This document shows positions 55,451-64,000 of a DNA stretch of 64,000 nucleotides, in pieces. Within the stretch, counting starts at the first letter, position 1. Each line of letters starts with the position of its first letter. A model generated the notes under the pieces. That model saw nothing but the letters and a program-made list of their open reading frames with translations. It was not told the origin of the DNA and did no database searches. The stretch comes from Paraconiothyrium sp. Pb-2020 (lineage: Eukaryota; Ascomycota; Dothideomycetes; Pleosporales; Didymosphaeriaceae): contig JAJUBI010000005.1 in assembly GCA_022419385.1 (NCBI GenBank), forward strand, positions 1,426,001 to 1,490,000, read 5' to 3'. The translations under genes and the position numbers were made by a program.

Positions 55451-56250
55451 GGTGAAGAATTAATAGGAATTAGTGTAACGAGTGACTGTCCGGAGAGGAC
55501 GATTGCAAAGAGCGACTGCCCGGGTGGGTGGAATGGGTGAAGAATCTACTGAGAACGGCAGACGGGCGCGTGTTGAGGTTGTGCTTAGTCTTCTCTTCGT
55601 GGCGTCACTCCCTATTGGTATCCACAAGGGCTTACGACGGGTGCACGGATCAGGTGGGCTGTGGGCTTTGTTCTCTCGTGTTTGCAGATCATCATCACCC
55701 ATGTTGTGCTGTGAAAAAGGCTTGAGTTGTTTGCTTCGGTTTGCCTTCGAAAGCTTCCGGTCCGAGGTACATTACGTTGTGACACATGTCGTCCTCCAGC
55801 CTTGCATGCCTGCAGCAAGATGCAGCAAGATGCAGCTTACGACAAGCGCCTAAATAATAGTTGGAAACAACGGCACGCCGTACGAGCACCTGAGATTATA
55901 CGCACGCGAGTCCAGCGGCTGATCTCGATAAGCTTGCATGCGCATCCATCATGGCCGTTGTTGCAACATCTCGCACGGATACCTCCGAGTTCGTTGTGTG
56001 GTTGTTCATCGTAGGGTGACACAAGACTTGCGCTAGGGCCGACTCGGTGCCGCATGCGTACTCGGTTCCAACATTGCATTCCATCGCGGCTCTTGAAACG
56101 CAGAAATATCTGTTTTGGAGCATACGCTTTCAGCATCACCGACATCTCCATCGCCTCTTTGCTGCTTATCCTGATTTCGTTCCGAGATGGGGCGCTATGT
56201 TCTGCATGATCCACAATGTTCCATTACTATAGTATCTTACAACACAATGC
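55451..56250. other. Spacer between TLG2 stop and subtilase start
   Basis: 800 nt between two minus-strand genes, so it holds the subtilase promoter and the TLG2 3' end. A short tandem repeat, two and a half units of TGCAGCAAGA, lies at 55811-55836. Open frames of up to 125 codons lack motifs. Confidence 0.45.
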
Positions 56251-57539
56251 TTAAGCACGAAGTGGCAGTACACCCTCAGCAGCGTCCTCCCATAATCTCC
56301 GTTTTCGCCTGTGCCAATCGCGGCTTGTTCCCAATGTTAGAGACTGGCGTCTGCGGCGCCTGCGCTCTGGGACTGCGGCTTCAGGAGGTGGTTTTGGGAC
56401 TGGCGCGGGTGCTGCATCACTGTTGCCTTTGCGACTTAGCTTCAGTGAGAGTAGAATGAACACGCCAGCGATGAGAATGGCCAGCAGTAACATGGCCTTT
56501 CTCTTGATGCTCCTTCTTTGGTATCCGGACGCGACTTTGAGCTCCTTGTCTGCTTCCTTCACATCTACCGTCATTCTTTCCACATTGTAATCGATGCGGT
56601 CTAACATGGACCCTTGGTCGATGACCATCGTCTGCAGCTCCTGGAATATGTTGGCTAATTCGATGATGCCTTGCGCAATGTCCTCAATCTCGCGCTCACG
56701 CTGCGCAATGAGAGCTTCGTTGGGGTCGTGGCGTATCCGCTGTTGCTTGGCCTGGAGCAAGGTCGATTGCGAGAAGGAGCGATCCGCGTCGGACTCCTGC
56801 AGGGCAGGGTCGTTGTAGGGATTCTGGACAGGCGTTGCGGAGCGGAGGGGAGAACCGAAGCCACCCATATCACGAAGCTCTGCGCATGTTAGCAAACACG
56901 TCCAGGACATGGTCTGGGGGATACGCACTCTTGAGGTACGCCGACTGCTTCTTGCGAAACAGGGCGCTCACTTCGCCGACACGCGACGCCAGGGAAATCT
57001 TGAGGTTCTTGGCCATTGTTTCTTCGCCATTGCTGATGCTGCCCTGCTGCTTGGACTCGCGCACCATGTTGTCTATGCGCTTGATGGCCTGCTGGCACTT
57101 TTGGAAGCTCCGTGTGATTTCCTGGGTCAGAGACTCAATCTCCCGCTCTTCCCGCTTCTTGACCTCCTCGTCGTCGAAGCCGGGGAGCACGTGCTTCTGG
57201 TGCATCTGATCAAGCCTGCGCGTCTGTTTCGCTATGTCTGCGAGATGCTCTGTGACTTCGTCCTGGATGTCGAGCCAGCGCGGCGGGAGCAGGTCCATCT
57301 CGATGACAGCGTCGCCGTCGTCTTCGAAGGCGCCCGAGGACATGAGGCCCTGGCGCTCCTCGTCGCCGAAGCCATTGGCCACGGGGCCGCCATAGCGCGG
57401 TGTCTTCTTGGGCGGGTGGTGCGAGTACGACTGGCGGTAGGAGATGAAGCTGTTCAGGCTACGTCAGCGCACGCAACGTGTGGGAAAGGAAGGGCCCAGA
57501 GGTAGGGCAAACGTACAGGTTGGTTCGGTCCCGCCACAT
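56251..57539 (-). CDS. TLG2: t-SNARE of the syntaxin 16/Tlg2 family
   Basis: Membrane fusion at the trans-Golgi and early endosome. Exons 57539-57517, 57458-56929 and 56879-56251 (introns 58 and 49 nt) give 393 residues. The start MWRDRTNLLNSFISYRQSYS, restored by splicing, is the conserved Tlg2 N-terminal peptide that binds the Sec1/Munc18 protein Vps45. A helical Habc region (PRWLDIQDEVTEHLADIAKQ to RESKQQGS) follows. The SNARE helix runs IAQREREIEDIAQGIIELANIF to VKEADKELKVASGYQRR with the zero-layer Gln in FQELQTMV. A single C-terminal transmembrane helix (AMLLLAILIAGVFILLSLKL) anchors it. The tail after the anchor, about 55 residues rich in P and R, is long for a SNARE lumenal end. It is divergent from calmodulin. 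Confidence 0.92.
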
Positions 57540-57948
57540 GGTCGGCAGGTAGTTCGCGGGGTGCTATGTCATGGCATGGGGGCTTGGGACGGCTCGATTG
57601 GACTGGCAGCGCTCACTCTGGCGGTCGGGAGCGCTGGTGCATGTACGAGTATGGATGTAGCGATGCGTGCCCACGGCCGGGGTCTCGGCTTGGCTGTGAG
57701 CCACCGTGTGGCGTGTGGCGCGTGACGATCCACTCGCAGGCAGGGGCTCCAGGGCTAGTGTGCAAGCATGCCTCACAAGCGGACGCCAGTCTCAGCCCGC
57801 AATCATTTCCCCAGCTCCTCCAGCCGCGTCCATACACCTACACCTCACTCCCAGCACTCTACGCACTCACCAGACTCCATACCTCGCGCGCCGCTCTCCA
57901 CCAGCTTCCACACCCACGTCCCGCCCCCGACACGCACACCCAGCTACC
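57540..57948. promoter_or_regulatory. Divergent promoter region, TLG2 / calmodulin
   Basis: 409 nt between the two start codons. The 150 nt before the calmodulin ATG are strongly C- and CT-rich, as is common for highly expressed fungal genes. No TATA box recognised. Confidence 0.45.
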
Positions 57949-58896
57949 ATGGTGCGTGATAGCCCCGCGAGCCCCTCGTTCGCAGCCTTCCAGCATACCC
58001 CGCCTGTCAAAACACGGCCGCAACAGCCCGCACTACACCCAATCCACCCTCACTGACAACCCTCCGCAGGCTGATTCCCTCACCGAGGAGCAAGTCTCCG
58101 AGTTCAAGGAGGCCTTCTCCCTGTTCGTAAGTGCCTTCTTCCCGCGCAGACGGCGGCTGCCTAGCGCCTGCGCTGCGACTGGGGGCTGTTTGTGTGCTGA
58201 CCTGCCATTTACAGGACAAGGATGGCGATGGTACGTATTTCGCCCACGCAACTCGTCATTGTCGACCCAGCACAGCACTCCTCTGGAGTCAGACCTCCTG
58301 CTGCTGTGGCGCTGCGAGCAGATGCGACATACGGCTAGGCTGCCCTTTCGCGGCCCTCGCTCCGCCCCTGCGTCACCCCGTCCGCCTCACGAACGACCTC
58401 CACTGACATGGCTGCGCTATAGGTCAGATCACCACCAAGGATCTCGGCACCGTCATGCGCTCGCTCGGCCAGAACCCCAGCGAGTCTGAGCTCCAAGATA
58501 TGATTAACGAGGTCGATGCCGACAACAACGGCACCATCGACTTCCCTGGTACGGCCACCCACCCGGCATCCTGGTGGCGCACAATAGCTAAACCACCTAG
58601 AATTCCTTACCATGATGGCCCGCAAGATGAAGGACACGGACTCTGAGGAGGAGATTCGGGAAGCCTTCAAGGTCTTCGATCGCGACAACAATGGCTTCAT
58701 CTCCGCCGCCGAACTGCGCCATGTTATGACCTCCATCGGCGAGAAGCTGACCGACGATGAGGTCGATGAGATGATCAGGGAGGCTGACCAGGACGGCGAC
58801 GGCCGAATCGACTGTAAGCCTTGTCTAAGCCCTCTGGATGCGCACAACTAACATTTACCAGACAACGAGTTCGTCCAGCTCATGATGCAGAAGTAA
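57949..58896 (+). CDS. CMD1: Calmodulin
   Basis: Calcium sensor that activates kinases, calcineurin and other targets. Six exons (57949-57951, 58070-58126, 58215-58230, 58423-58548, 58601-58813, 58862-58896) give 149 residues, the invariant calmodulin length. Four EF-hand loops are seen: [28 protein letters not shown] and DQDGDGRID, and the protein ends LMMQK. Exon 1 codes only the start Met, exon 3 is a 16-nt micro-exon inside EF loop 1 and exon 6 codes the last 11 residues plus part of a codon, so open-frame searches miss most of the protein. All splice sites are GT-AG. The next gene starts 766 nt downstream. Confidence 0.95.
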
Positions 58897-59661
58897 GCTG
58901 TCAGAGTACTTTGGGTCATTTCGGCATTTGGGGCACGGTGAAACGGATCAATTCCTGCAATGAGTAACGGAACAGTCTTCTTGTCGAGGTGCGATACAGT
59001 GGTTGCTGAACCCTCTGCAGCTTGTCAATGTATGATGTAATCCATTGGTATATGGCAAGCTCCATACCTCCAATCATGACTTCGTGCCCCTGATCACCTT
59101 CCTTGTTTCTCACACAATTCGCATGTCGTTGAGCTGTAAGTCTTCTTTCTTTGCCAATGCAGGGACTTGCGGCAGTGCTAAGCTCTGAGCCTAAACAAGC
59201 GTCCGTGGCACGTTTGCTTGGGACGACACAGCCTCAATTGATGTGGCTAGGGGCAGATTACTCCTCCTACGGCTAGCATACGTGAGTTGCACGCTAACCT
59301 CCAGTATGCCTTCTTTCGCTGACAACAGAACATCGTCAAAGAAGTTGGGCCGTCACGTTGTCAGCCCTGTCGTGATGAAGCGCGCCCACCCACGGCTCGC
59401 TTCAAAGAAACATGGCGGGTTCTGGCATCGTCCCAAACTCCTTGCGGCCCGCGCCTTTGTGGCCTGCGCTGCTGTTCAAACAATGCCAGCAAGACAAAGG
59501 ATACAGTGCTCACTTCGTGCCGGCGTCGTTCCATCCGAGACCTTTTGCTCTGCTCTTCAGACTGGACCAAAGTCTTGTCTATTCCTTACAGCAACAGGGT
59601 GCCACGCTCATTGAATACCATCGTCTGAAACCAGTTTGAACACAGAACGAGAACAAACACG
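58897..59661. other. Spacer between calmodulin and the right-edge gene
   Basis: 765 nt. Open frames of up to 123 codons (59243-59614) have no motif. It holds the calmodulin 3' UTR and the next promoter. Confidence 0.45.
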
Positions 59662-62600
59662 ATGGCGTCCTCTCCGCCTCCCCTTGAATCGTGGACAGAC
59701 CACCCCATCTGGCAACAATTCAAGAATGTCGACTCCGAATTCAGCTCCCGGTGGGGCGACCACTCCGGCTCTATACGCGCCAAACCCATAGACCACAACA
59801 TCCGCCTCCGCATCCTCCTCTACGCAGGTCGCCAAACCTCTGCCTCCCTCCTGATTGCTTGTGGAAAATCCGCCCCTCGTACGCAAAGTTCGAACTCTTA
59901 TAGTATAATCGAGGTAGCGGTGCAAGGCATGTTGTACGAGCCGTTCACCTATTGGGACTGGCATGGTCACGATTCCGAGGGGAATCCTCTGGACGGTAAG
60001 TGGGAGGTTCCGGAGACGAGGAACTTACAGGAGAGTAAGAGGAAAAGGAGGGTGCTTTGGGAGAAGGAGAGAGCATTTAAGGTGATTTCGAAGGGGAGAA
60101 GGAGGGGGAGAAAGCATTTAGGAAGGGGAATGAGTGGTGGGATGGGGGCTTGAGTCCAAGACAGAGGTGGGAGGGTTTTAAAAAGTGCGTGGAGAAGAAA
60201 CGGGAGCATGGGAGGTTTGTGAAGAGGATTGCTGTTGCGAATTGGATGAGCAAGGAGGATATGGAATGGTGAGTCACCCTGATCTTCGGAAGGATAAGTA
60301 CTAATTGGCTTTTAGGATTGCAAAAAATTTAAATCAGTTGGAAGCGCTCGATCTCAGCGATGTGCCTTCATCCTATAGCCATCGTCCTATAAACGGAGAC
60401 GATACATGGATTGGATATCTGAATTCCAATTCGGAACCGGTATACATAGAAAAACTACTTGATAGCTTCCCACTTTTCGAAGGACGCACTGACGACACGA
60501 AAACCGAAGAAGAAGATCGATTGGCAGATCTATACAAGCATCGAAGCGACTACGCTTATAAGACGGCCGGCCCCCAAGAATCCTGGCGACCGCACAAGCT
60601 ATCCCATAGAACGATACATGAAGACATGCCAGAAAATTTCGAAGAATTCTTCTGGAGGCTCCAGGAGCAACAGGAGTACCATGATGCAGAAGAGGGTAGA
60701 GGAATGTCGGACAAGCTTCGCGTGCTGCAGGGGAAGATCGCCGAGACGCATCTCTGGAGACGACTGAAGTGGCTGGGCCTTCCGGACTGGCGGTCTGATA
60801 GCTATGCTGCGAAGGCTGTTGCTAGTGTTCTCCCGCCTTGGTGCGTTTCACTGAAGACAGTCTCTATCAGAGGCGAGTATACGAGGGACCGCACCGCAAA
60901 CGAAATTGAATCGGTTCACCACCATGTTTGCCAACTCATACTTGGCATTGAGGAGATTGTACCAGCTTCGGTCATCAAACTTGAGCTACGCCTCTCAGTC
61001 TCGTTCCTCAGATATTTCCTAGAACAGCTGCAAAAGAAGAAACCAACGATTCGACGTGTTGGCATCGACCTCGGCGCCTGGGTGCAAATCTTTCCACTGG
61101 CAAACCAGCCCGATCATCTGGACGACGAGGACATCCGGGCGAGTACACGTCGCTTAGCAAACAGCGTTCCAAAGCTCAAAATTTTCCGTCCAGACCAGCA
61201 TGGACCTGGTACATATCGACAACATCACATGACATACAAGAAGCTGTGGAACTACGAAGAAGAACAAGACTACATCGTGAAACAGCCCAACTTCTACCGC
61301 GACAGGAGCGGAAACATTGAGCCTTACCGTCCCTTGAAACAATTGCCAACAACGGAGACATTGCCTTTGCCTGCACAAAGCGAATACGATTTCTTCGATG
61401 ACCTGCTGCATGACAAGGTTCAACAGGATGATATTTGTCCGCTGGATAAGTCGAAGCGACACACTCTGACGAAAGGCGAGATCGACAGAACTCGCGCAAA
61501 CACTCTGCCCAAACTCCTCGAGAAACTCCACCTCGCGCGCCACAAGGTCGGCCATGCCAGAAAGCAGACCAACTTGACCTTCCGCATTGGCAAACCTGAC
61601 ACAAAGATGAGCATCACACGTGAGGGGCCGCACCTTTTCGGTCTGCAGGGCGAAGCCGAAACCAGAAGTTTCGACCCCATTGATCCGCTAACGCTCACGC
61701 AGCAAGAAGTAAGAACTGGCATTAGTGCTGGGCCCGATTATAAATTCTGGACACCCGAGGGTCTCAAAACGGTGTATCCTTGGCTCGAAGAGACGTTCAT
61801 GTGGCGGCCCGTCTTCAATTGGGACTGGTTCATGGTGCCGCAGAATATGAGTGTCACCGAGAATCCCAACCTGGTGACTATTAACAGGAGTGGCAGTGGA
61901 CCGAAGGGTCCAGCGGATTGGCAAATGGAAGGGAAACAATCTGATGGTCAAGGCAAGCCTGGAAAAGAACTCGCGCAGGCTTTGAAGGGCATCAAAGGGC
62001 AGTTTAAGTTGCTGAATGACGCAAACATACCTGTGCATCTTCTTATCGGACGTCGACACCCGGATCTGTCGAGCTGCTACTGGGGCTGGCCGTACACCAA
62101 AGAATCGTGGAAGGAGTGGAACGAGCGATTCTTTTCTGCGAATCTCGAGACTATTGCTGAGCACGTCAATACGCTGAGCATATTATACGATCTTCGGAAT
62201 CCTCTTGATACGGACCGCCTCTCGCTCATCGATGCAAAACGTCCTTTCTCCCCACCTGAAGGAACCTGTCCGACGAGGGTCTGCCTCTTGGAAGACCCAA
62301 ACAACGGCAAGTGTCCGTTTGTTCAAAAGCATCCCGGGCAACGGAATCGACATCCGCGTCCCCAAGTATCTGGCGTCCGAAAACCACCCAAGACTGGGAG
62401 CAAGAAAAACATGGGATTTCCACTGCCTACATATAGAGGCCTTGCACCGAGTAATACCTATGCCCCTCCCACTGGCGAGCACGCAAACGATGAAGCAAAG
62501 GAGGACGACTCTGACGAAGGAGACATGGAGACATTCCCTCTTCGTCTAGCGAGACGCTCCGCCTATCTTCGTGAGGCAGTCGGCTGGGTCCGCTTCTGGG

Positions 62601-64000
62601 AAGCGTACGCGACGAGCTTTAAGAGCCTGACTGCGCTGCACGTGCGTATGCCACGATGCCATGACACAGTTAGCTCGTGGCGGCTAGCAAGGCTGCTGAA
62701 CAGGCACAACGGGTGGACTACGCTCTCATACACTGATGAGCGACAGCACATGCAGACTGAAGAGGATCTTCTGTCAACCTTTGAAGATGAGGGTATCGCG
62801 TCGGTTGACGTGTGGTACCACATGAAGGAGTCGCGTGTATGGCCTGCAGGGCGCTTCGTAAGGCGCAGTTGGGTGTGGGATCCACTACAGCTCGTCGACG
62901 AGCGCTCCGAACCTATTCTCGAACCTAAAGTGGACCCGGACGACGAAAACAAAGAACCGCAATTTCAACGTGTGGGGAAACGATATCTTGCATATCGCTT
63001 CGAGCCTCGAAAGAGACCTAACCTTGCGTCCCATGACAATACCGTGGAGGTAGGTGAAATTGAGGCTCTTCGCGCGGCCCGTCGGGATGTCGAAGTGGCG
63101 GTGGCCCACGAGGAAGACAACGGTGATCCAAGGGATGATGATGGCTTACCAACAAAGCCCGAAGACGAGCGTATCACACGACCTGAGAAGCTGCCCCACC
63201 AGATACCTGGCTTCGCGAGCAAGTTCAAGAGCGTGTACGGGCACCATATTCGCAACGTAGCAGGCGGTCAGTGGCGCGAAGAGCTAAGACAGATGATTAC
63301 TTTCATTGATGAGCAAAACAACCGTCCAAATGTCGTTGCTGTCCCTAGGGAGTTCCGAGAATTGAAAGACGAAGGGCGCGAAAAGGAGCGCCAGCAGAAG
63401 ATCTATGACGAACGGGACAAGCTTAAAGCTTTGCTCGCTGAGGAACCTCCCTATAGCCATATCTTTGCGGTCAAGGATGATCGTATCGCGCTTGGAGATG
63501 TGCATGAGCAGGTGTGGGATGGAGATGACGAATTTGAAGACGAAGACGACTCCGACATAGCAAGCACCCATGAAAGAGCCCAGGGAGAGCTTAATGAGTA
63601 TCCCAAGAGAAGAAGTCAGGAAAGTACAGCGCGGAACCAAGATCCACTGAATTCGGCGTATCCACTCGCAGCAAGTGGCTATACACTTTCAAGTGAAGAT
63701 CTTCAAAGCAAAGCTCTCCCAGCGGACTCGGGATTTGATACGGAGGTTGATTCACTCTTCAACGACAGCGAGCCTGAGAAGATCAACCAAATTGCCTCCT
63801 CTCCGCCTACGTCCACACCCCCACAGCGCAAAGCTAGTCGGGAGGATAAGTCGCCAGCCCGCACGTCTCCACCACCCAGCCGAAGTCCTAGAAGGCCGCC
63901 GACTTCAGGCCCCTTCGATCAATCGTCGGCATCAGAAAATGACAATGGAGACGAAGACGACACGCCAAGACCGAATGCCCCTCCAAGCACGAAAGCTGGC
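59662..64000 (+). CDS. Large uncharacterised fungal protein, cut by the right edge and broken by one missing base
   Basis: From ATG 59662 (MASSPPPLESWTDHPIWQQF) the frame runs to about 60096, where it must shift: one more G in the GGGG run at 60093-60096 joins it to GEKEGEKAFRKGNEWWDGGL. A 47-nt intron (60269-60315, with a TACTAAT branch site) then leads into an exon open to the window end, so more than 1,430 residues are visible. I recognise no family. The first part has Trp- and Leu-rich segments (LEALDLSDVP, RLKWLGLPDWRSD). Around 62261-62330 is CPTRVCLLEDPNNGKCPF with a His five residues after the last Cys, a possible metal site. From 62900 on it is strongly charged, with EDED runs and an SPRRPP-type tail, so nuclear location and disorder are likely guesses. 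Function unknown. Confidence 0.75.

Noticed and set aside
55063..55599. Antisense open frames inside the subtilase and its promoter
   Set aside because: Their sequence mirrors the repeats and codon bias of the protease on the other strand.

Overview
The window reads as nuclear DNA of a filamentous ascomycete (Pezizomycotina; the gene set would suit a Dothideomycete, but I cannot fix the order). Coding density is high, almost all genes carry short introns of about 47-85 nt with GT-AG ends, several with CTAAC-like branch points, and many neighbours are divergent or convergent with short spacers. Protein types include Zn2Cys6 regulators, rhodopsin-like fungal membrane proteins, an AA9 polysaccharide monooxygenase, DUF6593, and a USP with a long C-terminal extension. 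No operon, CRISPR array, tRNA, rRNA or intact transposon was seen.

Layout. 0-9 kb: edge of a small secreted Cys-containing protein (-), GAR transformylase ADE8 (-), histone acetyltransferase HAT1 (-), a ZIP metal transporter (+), a mitochondrial phosphate carrier (+), Ap4A phosphorylase (-). 9-19 kb: a Zn2Cys6 regulator followed by an MFS sugar transporter on the same strand, separated by a spacer with a duplicated 20-bp element; then a DUF3825-like gene, a DUF6593-like protein and a rhodopsin-like seven-helix protein. 19-30 kb: KU70 and ferrochelatase HEM15 share a divergent promoter, then a pyruvate dehydrogenase E1-alpha gene riddled with single-base indels, and a Cdc4-type F-box/WD40 protein. 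30-40 kb: a single-domain AA9 LPMO, a 3.7-kb gene-poor stretch, a mitochondrial serine/homoserine O-acetyltransferase, a second MFS transporter and the RNase P subunit POP3. 40-51 kb: a 2,495-residue ubiquitin hydrolase and a mitochondrial class III aminotransferase. 51-64 kb: a gene-poor stretch, a secreted subtilase, the t-SNARE TLG2 divergent from calmodulin, and a large unknown protein running off the right edge.

Most genes are housekeeping and do not form one pathway. The plausible functional unit is the Zn2Cys6 regulator plus sugar transporter at 9.5-14.2 kb. The most striking sequence property is a series of single-base losses, mostly in short homopolymers, that break otherwise well-conserved genes: one each in the DUF3825 gene, the USP and the right-edge gene, and more than a dozen in the PDH E1-alpha gene. 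I think base-calling or consensus error is the likelier explanation, with true pseudogenisation of the PDH gene as the alternative. All exon models below were assembled by hand from splice signals and frame continuity.
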